Origin: Paenibacillus sabuli
Lineage (GTDB): Bacteria > Bacillota > Bacilli > Paenibacillales > Paenibacillaceae
Assembly (NCBI RefSeq): GCF_014705605.1
Contig: NZ_JACXIZ010000035.1
Coordinates: 37,924-101,923, forward strand
DNA length: 64,000 nucleotides
Reading direction: 5' to 3'
The translations under genes and the position numbers were made by a program. Below are positions 47,216-55,482 of the stretch, piece after piece (position 1 is the first letter of the stretch; each line of letters begins with the position of its first letter). The notes beneath the pieces were generated by a model that had not been told where the DNA came from, made no database searches, and was given only the letters and a program-made list of their open reading frames with translations.

Positions 47216-48034
47216 TTGCAAAAGGTTGAGGTATTGCTGGCTGATGACAATCGCGAATTTACAAACTTGCTTTCGGAGTATATTTCGGATCAAGAAGATA
47301 TGGAGGTTGCAGGTGTAGCGTATAACGGGGAAGAGGTGCTTCGGCAGCTTGAAGAAGGGCAAACCGTGCCGGACGTCTTAATCTTGGACATCATTATGCC
47401 GCATCTTGACGGACTCGGCGTATTGGAACGACTTCGCGAAATGGATTTGCCCAGCATGCCCAAAATTATAATGCTGACGGCGTTTGGACAAGAAAATATT
47501 ACCCAAAAAGCCGTTCAGCTTGGTGCTTCTTATTATATTTTAAAACCATTTGATATGGAGGTGCTGGCAAACCGAATTCGCCAGCTTGTCGGAAATTCTT
47601 CGGTGGCATCCCCAGGCACCAGCTACACCAGCGCAATGACGAACAATATGAAGTCCAATGTTGTTCCGCTTGCCAAAGGCAAAAATCTCGATGCCAATAT
47701 AACGAGTATCATTCATGAAATCGGCGTGCCGGCGCATATTAAGGGCTATCAGTATTTGCGCGAAGCCATCACTATGGTATATAACAACATCGAAATATTG
47801 GGCGCGATTACAAAAACGCTTTACCCTGCGATCGCCGAGAAGTTCAAAACGACGCCGAGCCGCGTCGAACGAGCGATCCGCCACGCGATCGAGGTCGCGT
47901 GGACGCGCGGCAACATCGACAGCATCAGCCACCTGTTCGGCTACACGATCAACATCAGCAAGTCAAAGCCGACCAACTCCGAATTCATCGCGATGGTCGC
48001 CGATAAGCTGCGGATTGAGCATAAGGTGAGCTGA
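47216..48034 (+). CDS. spo0A: Sporulation master regulator Spo0A
   Basis: TTG at 47216 with GGAGG 8 bases upstream gives a 272-aa protein beginning [15 protein letters not shown], the normal Spo0A N-terminus. An ATG at 47150 in the same frame would add 22 residues but would overlap the promoter. The receiver domain has acidic D10-D11, phospho-acceptor D58 in [12 protein letters not shown] and Lys in YILKPFD. The effector domain carries the recognition helix region [20 protein letters not shown]. It is phosphorylated by the phosphorelay and starts sporulation. Confidence 0.96.
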   Translation: MQKVEVLLADDNREFTNLLSEYISDQEDMEVAGVAYNGEEVLRQLEEGQTVPDVLILDIIMPHLDGLGVLERLREMDLPSMPKIIMLTAFGQENITQKAVQLGASYYILKPFDMEVLANRIRQLVGNSSVASPGTSYTSAMTNNMKSNVVPLAKGKNLDANITSIIHEIGVPAHIKGYQYLREAITMVYNNIEILGAITKTLYPAIAEKFKTTPSRVERAIRHAIEVAWTRGNIDSISHLFGYTINISKSKPTNSEFIAMVADKLRIEHKVS

Positions 48035-48084
48035 AAGCCAGGACGGAATTAGCACGCAGCAGCTTCCAAATACTTAGAAAATGA

Positions 48085-48112
48085 AAATGGATGGCCTCGA
48101 GGCCATCCATTT
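48085..48112. terminator. Bidirectional terminator between spo0A and the DUF2627 gene
   Basis: A perfect palindrome AAATGGATGGCC-TCGA-GGCCATCCATTT separates convergent genes. Confidence 0.82.
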
Positions 48113-48113
48113 G

Positions 48114-48395
48114 TCAGCTTTTTTTCTTTTCTTTAAATCGCGGAGCCACATAATTGCGCTTGCGGTCCCTGAAAAAGATCCAACCCCCGATAAAACCGAC
48201 ACCTGCCAAAAAAAATAGAGCGCCGATTATAAACTTTCCCCACATAAATTGAGGCGTAGTCTCATCGTTGCCAAAATCGGAAAAGTACGAAAAAAATACT
48301 TCTTTGAGGGCTAAAAAACCGTAGGCGGCTGCCAGCCCGGGAATGACAAGCAATAGTACTGCAATAAAGCGTGCGGTTACAATCCGAGCGTTCAT
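48114..48395 (-). CDS. DUF2627 membrane protein (YqzF-like)
   Basis: The ATG at 48395 has GGGAGG 10 bases upstream. The product is 93 aa with two helices: ARFIAVLLLVIPGLAAAYGF, then GKFIIGALFFLAGVGFIGGW and FRDRKRNYVAPRFKEKKK at the end. The layout matches DUF2627 proteins encoded next to spo0A or the bkd genes in Bacilli. Function unknown. Confidence 0.8.
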   Translation of the reverse strand: MNARIVTARFIAVLLLVIPGLAAAYGFLALKEVFFSYFSDFGNDETTPQFMWGKFIIGALFFLAGVGFIGGWIFFRDRKRNYVAPRFKEKKKS

Positions 48396-48489
48396 CCTTT
48401 TGAATCCTCCCTGCATGGCTCAAACCGGCGACATTTCTGTTTAAATGAATACTTCCATCATACCTTTTTCATCATAAGCTGTCCATGGA

Positions 48490-48519
48490 TTGATGGATGC
48501 CCTGTAAAACAGGTACAAT
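48490..48519 (+). promoter_or_regulatory. Probable sigma-A promoter of lpdV
   Basis: TTGATG (48490-48495), 18 bases, TACAAT (48514-48519). A small inverted repeat CCTGT-AAA-ACAGG (48501-48513) lies in the spacer. Confidence 0.5.
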
Positions 48520-48560
48520 AGCTTGTATAGGTCATGAGTGATTGAAATGGAGGAGTTAAA

Positions 48561-49991
48561 TTGCCGATCGAAGCAGATCTTTCCATATTGGGCGGAGGGC
48601 CCGGCGGTTATACCGCGGCCATCCGAGCGGCACAAGCGGGAAAAAGCGTCGTTCTTATTGAGGAAAATAAAATAGGCGGAACCTGTTTGCACAAAGGGTG
48701 CATACCGACCAAATCCCTGCTTCATAGTGCCAACTTGTACCATCAAATTAAACATGCGTCCGCTTTCGGGGTTGAAGTGGAGGACGAAGCGATCCGTTTG
48801 CATTACGGACGCGTTCATCAACGCAAACAGGAAGTTGTGGATCAATTGTACGGAGGGCTGCGGCACTTGATGCGCAAGCATGGTATACAGGTGGTACATG
48901 GAAAAGGGCGGATCATTGGCCCTTCCATTTTTTCGCCGCGCAGCGGCTCGGTCGCCGTGGAGCTCGCGGATGGGGATATGGAAACGGTCGTTTCTTCCAA
49001 TCTCATGATTGCCACTGGTTCGCGCCCGCGCATGCTGCAAGGTTTGGAGCCTGACGGCATACATATATTGAACAGCGACCAAGCGCTCGAACTGGAGCAA
49101 TTGCCGAACTCCCTGCTCATTATCGGGGGCGGCGTCATCGGCGTGGAATGGGCATCGCTGCTTTCCGATTTCGGCGTCGAGGTGACCCTGGTGGAGATGG
49201 CGGCACGCTTGCTGCCTGGCGAGGACGCGGATATTTCCAATGCGTTGCAAAAAGCGTTTCGCGCTCGCGGCATACGGGTGTTGACCAATGTGCAGCTTGA
49301 GCTCCCCTCCTATGCAATCGAAGACGGTCGTTGCACGCTGCAAGCCGAAACATCGGACGGCCCCGTGCGTTTGCAAGCCGATCAAATGTTGGTGTGCGTC
49401 GGCAGACAAGCCAATTGCGAAACGATCGGGCTCGAAAATACCGACGTAGAAATTCGGAACGGCGTCATTGCCGTAAATCGATCGCTTCAAACCACCGAGC
49501 CGCATATTTATGCGATCGGGGACGTGACCGGAGGCGTTCAGCTTGCGCATGCTGCCGCTCACGAGGGACTGTGCGCGGTGGAGCATTTGCTCGGTTCGCC
49601 TGATGCGGCAGTTTATGAGCCGCATCGCATTCCGCGCTGCATTTATGCGCGTCCGGAGATTGCTTCAATCGGTTGGACCGAAGCCGAAGCGCGCAAGCGC
49701 GGGATGCTAGTCAAGGTCGGTAAAATACCGTTCCAGGCCATAGGAAAGGCAGTTATCAGCGGGGAGCAGGAAGGCTTTGTGAAGGTCGTAGCCGAGGAGA
49801 CCACCGGCGATTTGCTCGGCGTCCATATCATTGGAGCCAAAGCAACGGAGTTGATCGCAGAAGCTTCGTTGGCCCAATTGCTCGATGCCACGCCGTGGGA
49901 AATCGGTCAAGCCATTCATCCGCATCCGAGTCTCTCGGAGGCGCTCGGCGAAGCCATGTTGGCGGTTAACGGACAAGCCTTGGTGTATTGA
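48561..49991 (+). CDS. lpdV: Dihydrolipoyl dehydrogenase, branched-chain complex E3
   Basis: TTG start after GGAGG; 476 aa. FAD-binding GGGPGGYTAAIRAAQAG, redox-active GGTCLHKGCIPTKSL, a second dinucleotide fold (IIGGGVIGVEWASLLSDFGV) and the C-terminal HPHPSLSEALGEA with the catalytic His. It reoxidises lipoamide on the E2 subunit. The three other 2-oxoacid dehydrogenase genes follow; ptb, bcd and buk, which precede lpdV in B. subtilis, are absent here. Confidence 0.95.
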   Translation: MPIEADLSILGGGPGGYTAAIRAAQAGKSVVLIEENKIGGTCLHKGCIPTKSLLHSANLYHQIKHASAFGVEVEDEAIRLHYGRVHQRKQEVVDQLYGGLRHLMRKHGIQVVHGKGRIIGPSIFSPRSGSVAVELADGDMETVVSSNLMIATGSRPRMLQGLEPDGIHILNSDQALELEQLPNSLLIIGGGVIGVEWASLLSDFGVEVTLVEMAARLLPGEDADISNALQKAFRARGIRVLTNVQLELPSYAIEDGRCTLQAETSDGPVRLQADQMLVCVGRQANCETIGLENTDVEIRNGVIAVNRSLQTTEPHIYAIGDVTGGVQLAHAAAHEGLCAVEHLLGSPDAAVYEPHRIPRCIYARPEIASIGWTEAEARKRGMLVKVGKIPFQAIGKAVISGEQEGFVKVVAEETTGDLLGVHIIGAKATELIAEASLAQLLDATPWEIGQAIHPHPSLSEALGEAMLAVNGQALVY

Positions 49992-50015
49992 GTTTCTTTT
50001 TGGCGGCAAAAGCGT

Positions 50016-50033
50016 TATAATTGGTATAACCAA
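50016..50033 (+). promoter_or_regulatory. -10 element with overlapping palindrome before bkdAA
   Basis: TATAAT at 50016-50021 runs into TTGGTATAACCAA (50021-50033), a palindrome around ATA that would cover the start point. The -35 is poor. It could be an operator allowing bkdAA-bkdB to be controlled separately from lpdV. Confidence 0.4.
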
Positions 50034-50103
50034 GTCTTAGTACCAGGTTATAAAGGCTACAGACGTTGGCCATTCATGTATTACGGATAGGAGGGTTCTC
50101 CCC

Positions 50104-51147
50104 ATGACAAAATCCGGATCGGCTCAACAAACGTTACATGACGAATTGGGATTAACGGACAAAGAAGCCGTAGAAATGTATGTGTCGATGCAAAAAGCTC
50201 GTGCCTTTGACGAGCGCTGCATGCTCTTGCAGCGTGCCGGCAAAATCAACTTTCACGTCTCGGGCATCGGCCAGGAAGCGGCGCAAGTAGGGGCAGCTTT
50301 CGCATTGGATCGCAGTCAGGATTATTTTTTACCCTATTATCGGGATTACGGGTTCGTGCTTTCGGTGGGCATGACGCTCAAGGAGCTGATGCTTTCCGTA
50401 TTTGCCAAAGCGGAGGACCCCAATAGCGGCGGCCGTCAAATGCCGGGTCATTTTGGAAGCAAGCGGCTGCGCATCGTCACCGGCTCCAGTCCGGTTACGA
50501 CGCAAGTTCCGCATGCCGCCGGCGTGGCGCTCGCCGCCAAAATGAAGGGAGAACGGCTCGTTTCGTTTGTGACCTTTGGCGAAGGCTCAAGCAATCAAGG
50601 CGATTTTCACGAGGGCTGTAATTTCGCAGGCGTACACAAGCTGCCCGTCATCTTCTTCTGTGAAAATAATCAATATGCGATATCGACGCCGATTCATCGG
50701 CAAGTGGCGGGAAAAATCAGCGATCGCGCGGCGGGCTACGGCTTCCCGGGCATCGAGGTCGACGGCAACGATCCGCTCGAAGTGTACCGGGTCGTCAAGG
50801 AAGCCCGGCGGCGAGCCGTCGAAGGCGAAGGGCCGACGCTGGTCGAGGCCAAAATGTATCGGATCTCGCCGCACTCTACCTCGGACAACGATCTGGCGTA
50901 TCGGACGAAAGAAGAGGTCGAGCAACACCGCAATCAGGACGGACTGCCGCGTTATCGCGCCTACCTGATGGACTGCGGTCTATGGGACGAAGCGCGCGAG
51001 CAGACGTTGCTCAAGCAGCTCCGCGAGGAGCTGGACGAGGCGACCGCTTATGGCGACAAGGCGCCGTTCCCGGCAGCGGAGGACACCCTCCGCTACGTCT
51101 ATGCGGAGTCTGACGAAGAAGGGAGCAACGCGACATGGCGGTCATGA
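50104..51147 (+). CDS. bkdAA: 2-oxoisovalerate dehydrogenase E1 alpha subunit
   Basis: The product is 347 aa. The thiamine-diphosphate motif is FGEGSSNQGDFHEGCNFAGV, followed by FFCENNQYAIST; the phospho-loop-like YRISPHSTSDNDLAYR resembles branched-chain E1 alpha. It decarboxylates the 2-oxo acids of valine, isoleucine and leucine, giving starters for branched fatty acids. It overlaps bkdAB by 13 bases. Confidence 0.95.
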   Translation: MTKSGSAQQTLHDELGLTDKEAVEMYVSMQKARAFDERCMLLQRAGKINFHVSGIGQEAAQVGAAFALDRSQDYFLPYYRDYGFVLSVGMTLKELMLSVFAKAEDPNSGGRQMPGHFGSKRLRIVTGSSPVTTQVPHAAGVALAAKMKGERLVSFVTFGEGSSNQGDFHEGCNFAGVHKLPVIFFCENNQYAISTPIHRQVAGKISDRAAGYGFPGIEVDGNDPLEVYRVVKEARRRAVEGEGPTLVEAKMYRISPHSTSDNDLAYRTKEEVEQHRNQDGLPRYRAYLMDCGLWDEAREQTLLKQLREELDEATAYGDKAPFPAAEDTLRYVYAESDEEGSNATWRS

Positions 51148-52118
51148 GTTATATCGATGCGATCCGCTCTGCCATGCAAGAGGAGATGGAACGCGATGCG
51201 AGTGTGTTCGTGCTCGGTGAGGATGTCGGGCTCAAGGGCGGCGTCTTCACGACCACCAAAGGCTTGCAGGAGCAATTCGGCGAGCAGCGGGCGATGGATA
51301 CGCCTTTGTCGGAATCGGCCATTGCTGGTGTAGCAATTGGAGCGGCCATGTACGGCATGAAGCCAATCGCGGAGATGCAATATTCCGATTTTATGTTTCC
51401 CGCCACGAATCAAATAATTAGCGAAGCGGCCAAAATTCGCTATCGTTCCAATAACGATTGGTCCTGCCCGGTCGTCATTCGTGCGCCGATCGGCGGCGGC
51501 ATATTCGGAGGCTTGTATCATTCGCAATGTCCGGAGTCGGTCTTTTTCGGTACGCCGGGACTGAAAATCGTCGCGCCTTACCGGCCAGCCGACGCCAAAG
51601 GGTTGTTGAAGTCGGCCATCCAGGATCCCGATCCGGTGCTGTACTTCGAGCATAAGAAATGCTATAAGCTGGTCACCGGCGAAGTGCCGGAGGGCGATTA
51701 CGCGGTCCCGATCGGGGAATCTAACGTGCTCCGGGAGGGCGAGGACATAACGGTGATCGGGTATAGCCTGCCCCTTCATTATGTCATGCAGGCCGCCGAG
51801 GAGCTGGAGCAGGAGGGCATCAGCGCGCATGTGCTCGATTTGCGGACCTTGCAGCCGCTTGACAAGCAGGCGATCGTCGAGGCAGTCAAGCGCACCGGCA
51901 AGGTGCTGATCGTGCATGAGGACAACAAAACCGGCGGAGTCGGGGCGGAAGTAGCCGCACTGATTGCCGAGGAGCTGCTCTATGAGCTGGACGCGCCGAT
52001 TCAGCGGCTATGCGGCCCGGATGTGCCGGCGATGCCGATTAATCCGCCGAGCGAAAAGTTCTATATGCTGAATGTCGAGAAAACGAAAAAAGCGATGCGC
52101 GAACTGGCGCTGTATTGA
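51135..52118 (+). CDS. bkdAB: 2-oxoisovalerate dehydrogenase E1 beta subunit
   Basis: The product is 327 aa. It has the transketolase-like core DTPLSESAIAGVAIGAAMYG and GGIFGGLYHSQCPESVFFGT, and the C-terminal LRTLQPLDKQAIVEAVKRTG with VHEDNKTGGVGAEVAALIAE. It pairs with BkdAA in the E1 tetramer. Its ATG lies inside the bkdAA 3' end behind GAAGGGAG. Confidence 0.95.
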   Translation: MAVMSYIDAIRSAMQEEMERDASVFVLGEDVGLKGGVFTTTKGLQEQFGEQRAMDTPLSESAIAGVAIGAAMYGMKPIAEMQYSDFMFPATNQIISEAAKIRYRSNNDWSCPVVIRAPIGGGIFGGLYHSQCPESVFFGTPGLKIVAPYRPADAKGLLKSAIQDPDPVLYFEHKKCYKLVTGEVPEGDYAVPIGESNVLREGEDITVIGYSLPLHYVMQAAEELEQEGISAHVLDLRTLQPLDKQAIVEAVKRTGKVLIVHEDNKTGGVGAEVAALIAEELLYELDAPIQRLCGPDVPAMPINPPSEKFYMLNVEKTKKAMRELALY

Positions 52119-52148
52119 TTAGATTGGGGTTAGGAGATGAAAAGCGCG

Positions 52149-53429
52149 ATGAAATCGATGACGGAAATCGTGATGCCGCAGTTGGCCGAGTCGCTCGTCT
52201 CCGCGACGATCGACAAGTGGCTCAAGCAGCCCGGCGACCGCGTGGAGCTGTACGAACCGATCTGCGAAGTGCTGACCGACAAGGTCAATGCGGAGCTGCC
52301 GTCTACCGTGTCGGGCACATTGGTAAAAATATTGGCCGGCAACGGCGAAACAATCGAAGTGGGCGCCGCCATATGTCTGATCGAAACGGAGGGCGAAGCG
52401 ACCGCGCCGCCGGAGGGCGACGTCGCAACGCCCGACGCATCGGAGACAGAACCCGAAGAAGCGGCGGATCAAAGCATGCGCCATCGGTATTCGCCAGCCG
52501 TTCAACGGCTGGCCGCAGAGCATAAGATCGAGCTCGCAGCGGTAAAAGGCACCGGCCTTGGCGGAAGAATTACACGCAAGGACATCTTGGCGCATGTAGA
52601 GGCGGGCAGTCCGCCAGTGCGTAAGGAAGCCGCAAAAAGCGATACGATGCCGCTGCGTACGACAGGGCTGCACTTGACCGAGGCGCCTCGCAACCCGAAC
52701 ATGGAGGGTGAAGCCAGACCGCAGATCGGCAAAGGGGAACACCTGCTTGACGTCAGCCCGGTGCGCAACAGTATCGCGCGCAATATGCGGCAAAGCGTCA
52801 CGGAAATTCCGCACGCGTGGACGATGATTGAGGTCGACGTGACCAATATTGTCGTGCTGCGCAACAAGCTGAAGGACGAATTCAAAAAGCGCGAAGGCGT
52901 AAATTTGACTTATTTGGCTTTTATGATGAAGGCTGTCATCAATGCCATCAAAGATTTTCCGATTATGAATTCGGTGTGGGCGGTCGACAAGATCATCATC
53001 AAGCGCGACATTAATATATCGCTGGCAGTCGGCACCGAGGATGCGGTCATGACCCCGGTCATCAAAAATGCCGACCAAAAAAACATCGCCGGCCTGGCGC
53101 GCGAGATCGATGATCTTGCCCGTAAAACGCGCGACGGCCAGCTGACGCTAAGCGATATGCAGGGCGGCACGTTCACGGTCAACAATACGGGATCCTTTGG
53201 ATCGATCTTGTCCTATCCGATCATCAACTACCCCCAGGCTGCTATCGTGACGTTCGAATCGATCGTCAAGCGGCCGGTCGTCATTGACGATATGATCGCG
53301 GTGCGGTCAATGGCGAATCTATGCTTGTCGCTCGATCATCGCATCCTGGACGGGGTCATCTGCGGGCGCTTCCTGCAGCGCGTCAAGGACAATCTGGAAA
53401 GCTATACACTGGACACTAAATTGTATTGA
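52149..53429 (+). CDS. bkdB: Branched-chain 2-oxoacid dehydrogenase E2 (dihydrolipoyl transacylase)
   Basis: TAGGAG at 52131-52136 fits ATG 52149 better than the ATG at 52137 that touches it; ATG 52158 is also possible. The product is ~426 aa. The N-terminal lipoyl domain has the lipoylated Lys in CEVLTDKVNAELPS. An acidic linker precedes an E3/E1-binding domain (YSPAVQRLAAEHKIELAAVK, then GGRITRKDILAHV). The catalytic domain ends in SLDHRILDGVICG with the active-site His and Asp. A single lipoyl domain is present. lipB lies 18 bases downstream. Confidence 0.94.
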   Translation: MKSMTEIVMPQLAESLVSATIDKWLKQPGDRVELYEPICEVLTDKVNAELPSTVSGTLVKILAGNGETIEVGAAICLIETEGEATAPPEGDVATPDASETEPEEAADQSMRHRYSPAVQRLAAEHKIELAAVKGTGLGGRITRKDILAHVEAGSPPVRKEAAKSDTMPLRTTGLHLTEAPRNPNMEGEARPQIGKGEHLLDVSPVRNSIARNMRQSVTEIPHAWTMIEVDVTNIVVLRNKLKDEFKKREGVNLTYLAFMMKAVINAIKDFPIMNSVWAVDKIIIKRDINISLAVGTEDAVMTPVIKNADQKNIAGLAREIDDLARKTRDGQLTLSDMQGGTFTVNNTGSFGSILSYPIINYPQAAIVTFESIVKRPVVIDDMIAVRSMANLCLSLDHRILDGVICGRFLQRVKDNLESYTLDTKLY

Positions 53430-53447
53430 CCAAAGAAGGGATCAGCC

Positions 53448-54152
53448 ATGAGCGCAATCAACAAGCAATGGGACGCGCGCTATATCGGCGTCGTCGATTA
53501 CGGGCAGGCGTGGGAGCTGCAGAAGCGCTATGTTCGCGAGATGGATGAGGGAGCGCGCGGAGACACTTTGCTGCTGCTGGAGCATCCGCCGACGTACACA
53601 ATCGGTTCGCAGCGGCATCCCGAGCATTTGCTGCTCGGCAAGGAAGAACTGGAGCGAAAAGGAATCGCACTGTATGAGATAGACCGCGGCGGCGATATTA
53701 CGTACCATGGTCCGGGTCAACTGGTCGGTTACCCGCTGTTGTACCTCGATGCCCAAGGACTCGATCTGCACGCCTACTTGCGCAGTCTGGAGCAGGCCAT
53801 TATCGATTGGCTGGCGCAGTACGGAATCGCAGGCTCGCGCAAGCCAGAGTATACCGGCGTGTGGGTGGGAGATCTGAAAATCGCGGCCATCGGCGTCAAA
53901 TTCAACAAATGCCGCAAGCGCAGAGGCTTTGTGACGAGTCATGGGTTTGCCTTAAACCTGAAGGCCGGCATTGCCGAGGAAGGCTTTCGCGGCATCGTGC
54001 CGTGCGGCATTCAAACATACGGCGTCACGTCGCTGGCCGATCTGACGGGCCGCGACAAGTCGGTGCGGCAGGCTGCCGACGAGCTGCTGCCGCACCTGTG
54101 CCGTATTTTCCATTACGAACCGTCGGCCATCACAGTAGAGATAGCGAATTAG
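53448..54152 (+). CDS. lipB: Octanoyl-[ACP]:protein N-octanoyltransferase LipB
   Basis: The product is 234 aa. LipB hallmarks are IDRGGDITYHGPGQLVGYPL, IAAIGVKFNKCRKRRGFVTS with the catalytic Lys, and GIVPCGIQTYGVTSLADLTG with the catalytic Cys. It moves octanoyl from acyl carrier protein to E2 lipoyl domains before LipA inserts sulfur. B. subtilis uses LipM/LipL instead, so a LipB next to bkdB marks a different lipoylation route. Its TAG stop interlocks with that of Prli42. Confidence 0.94.
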   Translation: MSAINKQWDARYIGVVDYGQAWELQKRYVREMDEGARGDTLLLLEHPPTYTIGSQRHPEHLLLGKEELERKGIALYEIDRGGDITYHGPGQLVGYPLLYLDAQGLDLHAYLRSLEQAIIDWLAQYGIAGSRKPEYTGVWVGDLKIAAIGVKFNKCRKRRGFVTSHGFALNLKAGIAEEGFRGIVPCGIQTYGVTSLADLTGRDKSVRQAADELLPHLCRIFHYEPSAITVEIAN

Positions 54153-54247
54153 CCGAACATCATGCCCAGGCCCATGACGAGCGTCGATAACAACATGGAA
54201 GCGATCATGAGGTAGACCACGATTTTGACGACTTTGCGGTTGATCAT
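54149..54247 (-). CDS. prli42: Stressosome-associated miniprotein Prli42
   Basis: This 32-aa gene reads from ATG at 54247 to TAA at 54149. AAAGGAG precedes the start by 9 bases. The peptide has a basic head (INRKVVKIVVYLM) and a single hydrophobic helix (LMIASMLLSTLVMGLGMMFG), matching the Prli42 pattern that anchors the stressosome to the membrane in Listeria. The stop codon shares two bases with the convergent lipB stop. Homologues are easily missed because they are so short. Confidence 0.85.
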   Translation of the reverse strand: MINRKVVKIVVYLMIASMLLSTLVMGLGMMFG

Positions 54248-54328
54248 TTCGTCGGTCTCCTTTCCGTTTAGAGAGATTGGACAACGCTTCTTCTATTGTA
54301 TACGATATCAAGCCCCGGAGGGAAGTCC

Positions 54329-55474
54329 ATGATAAACGAACAACGACTTATCGAACAATTTATGTCGCTGGTGCGCATCGACAGCGAGACCAGATACGAG
54401 CAGGAGATCAGCATTGTGTTGAAGCGGGAGTTCGAAGCCTTGGGTTTGACTGTCTTCGAGGACGATACGGCTGTCACCACGGGTCACGGCTCAGGCAACC
54501 TGTTTATCAAGCTCTTGCCGTCGGATGCGTCCGCTGCGCATGCGCCTTGTATTTTTTTTACCTCCCATATGGACACGGTCAGTCCGGGCTGCGGGATCAA
54601 ACCGCAGCTCGACGACGACGGGTACATACGCAGCGACGGCACGACGATCCTCGGCAGCGACGACAAAGCCGGCATCGCGGCGATGCTGGAGGCCATTCGC
54701 GTGCTCAAGGAGCGCAAGCTGCCGCACGGGCCGGTGCAATTCGTCATCACAGCGGGCGAGGAGGCAGGACTGTGCGGCGCGCGGGCGCTCGATCCCGCAC
54801 ACATGGAAGCGAAATACGGGTATGCGCTCGACTCCAACGGCACGATAGGCGACCTGGCGGTGGCCGCGCCTACGCAAGCCAAGGTGACGATGCACGTGAT
54901 CGGCAAGTCCGCGCATGCGGGGGTTAACCCGGAGGACGGCATCAGCGCCATCCAAGTCGCGGCCAAGGCCATCTCGCGCATGTCGCTGGGCCGAATCGAC
55001 AAGGAGACTACGGCCAATATCGGCCGGTTCGAGGGCGGCGGCGCAACCAATGTCGTATGCGAACGGGTGAGGCTGGACGCGGAGGCGCGGAGTCTGTGCC
55101 CCGATAAGCTGGATGCGCAGCTTGAAGCGATGCGGCAGGCACTGGTCAGTGCGGCCGAGGATTATGGCGCCACGGCTCGGTTCGAGAGCGAGATTATCTA
55201 TCCGGGATACAGCCACGGCGACGATTCGCCGGTGGTGGCGCTCGCGCAGCGCGCAATTCAGGCAGTAGGAGGGACGCCGCGCCGCTTCGAATCGGGAGGC
55301 GGCAGCGATGCGAATATCTTCAACGGCCTCGGCATCCCGACCGTCAATCTGGCTGTCGGCTACGAGCATATTCACACGACGAAGGAGCAGATCAAGGCAG
55401 CCGACCTCGTCAAGCTGACAGCGCTCGTCGTGCAGATTATCCGCAATGCAGCGAAGGCTGCGTCAGCCCAGTAA
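54329..55474 (+). CDS. M20 family metallopeptidase, tripeptidase T-like (YqjE)
   Basis: The ATG at 54329 has GGAGGG upstream. The product is 381 aa. Zinc-site motifs are TSHMDTVSPG (His, Asp), GSDDKAGIAAMLEAIR, ITAGEEAGLCGARALD (Glu-Glu) and VGYEHIHTTKEQI. The dimerisation domain has GKSAHAGVNPEDGISAIQVA. It is close to B. subtilis YqjE, which sits near the bkd genes there too. The substrate is probably a small peptide. Confidence 0.9.
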   Translation: MINEQRLIEQFMSLVRIDSETRYEQEISIVLKREFEALGLTVFEDDTAVTTGHGSGNLFIKLLPSDASAAHAPCIFFTSHMDTVSPGCGIKPQLDDDGYIRSDGTTILGSDDKAGIAAMLEAIRVLKERKLPHGPVQFVITAGEEAGLCGARALDPAHMEAKYGYALDSNGTIGDLAVAAPTQAKVTMHVIGKSAHAGVNPEDGISAIQVAAKAISRMSLGRIDKETTANIGRFEGGGATNVVCERVRLDAEARSLCPDKLDAQLEAMRQALVSAAEDYGATARFESEIIYPGYSHGDDSPVVALAQRAIQAVGGTPRRFESGGGSDANIFNGLGIPTVNLAVGYEHIHTTKEQIKAADLVKLTALVVQIIRNAAKAASAQ

Positions 55475-55482
55475 CGCTTGCT

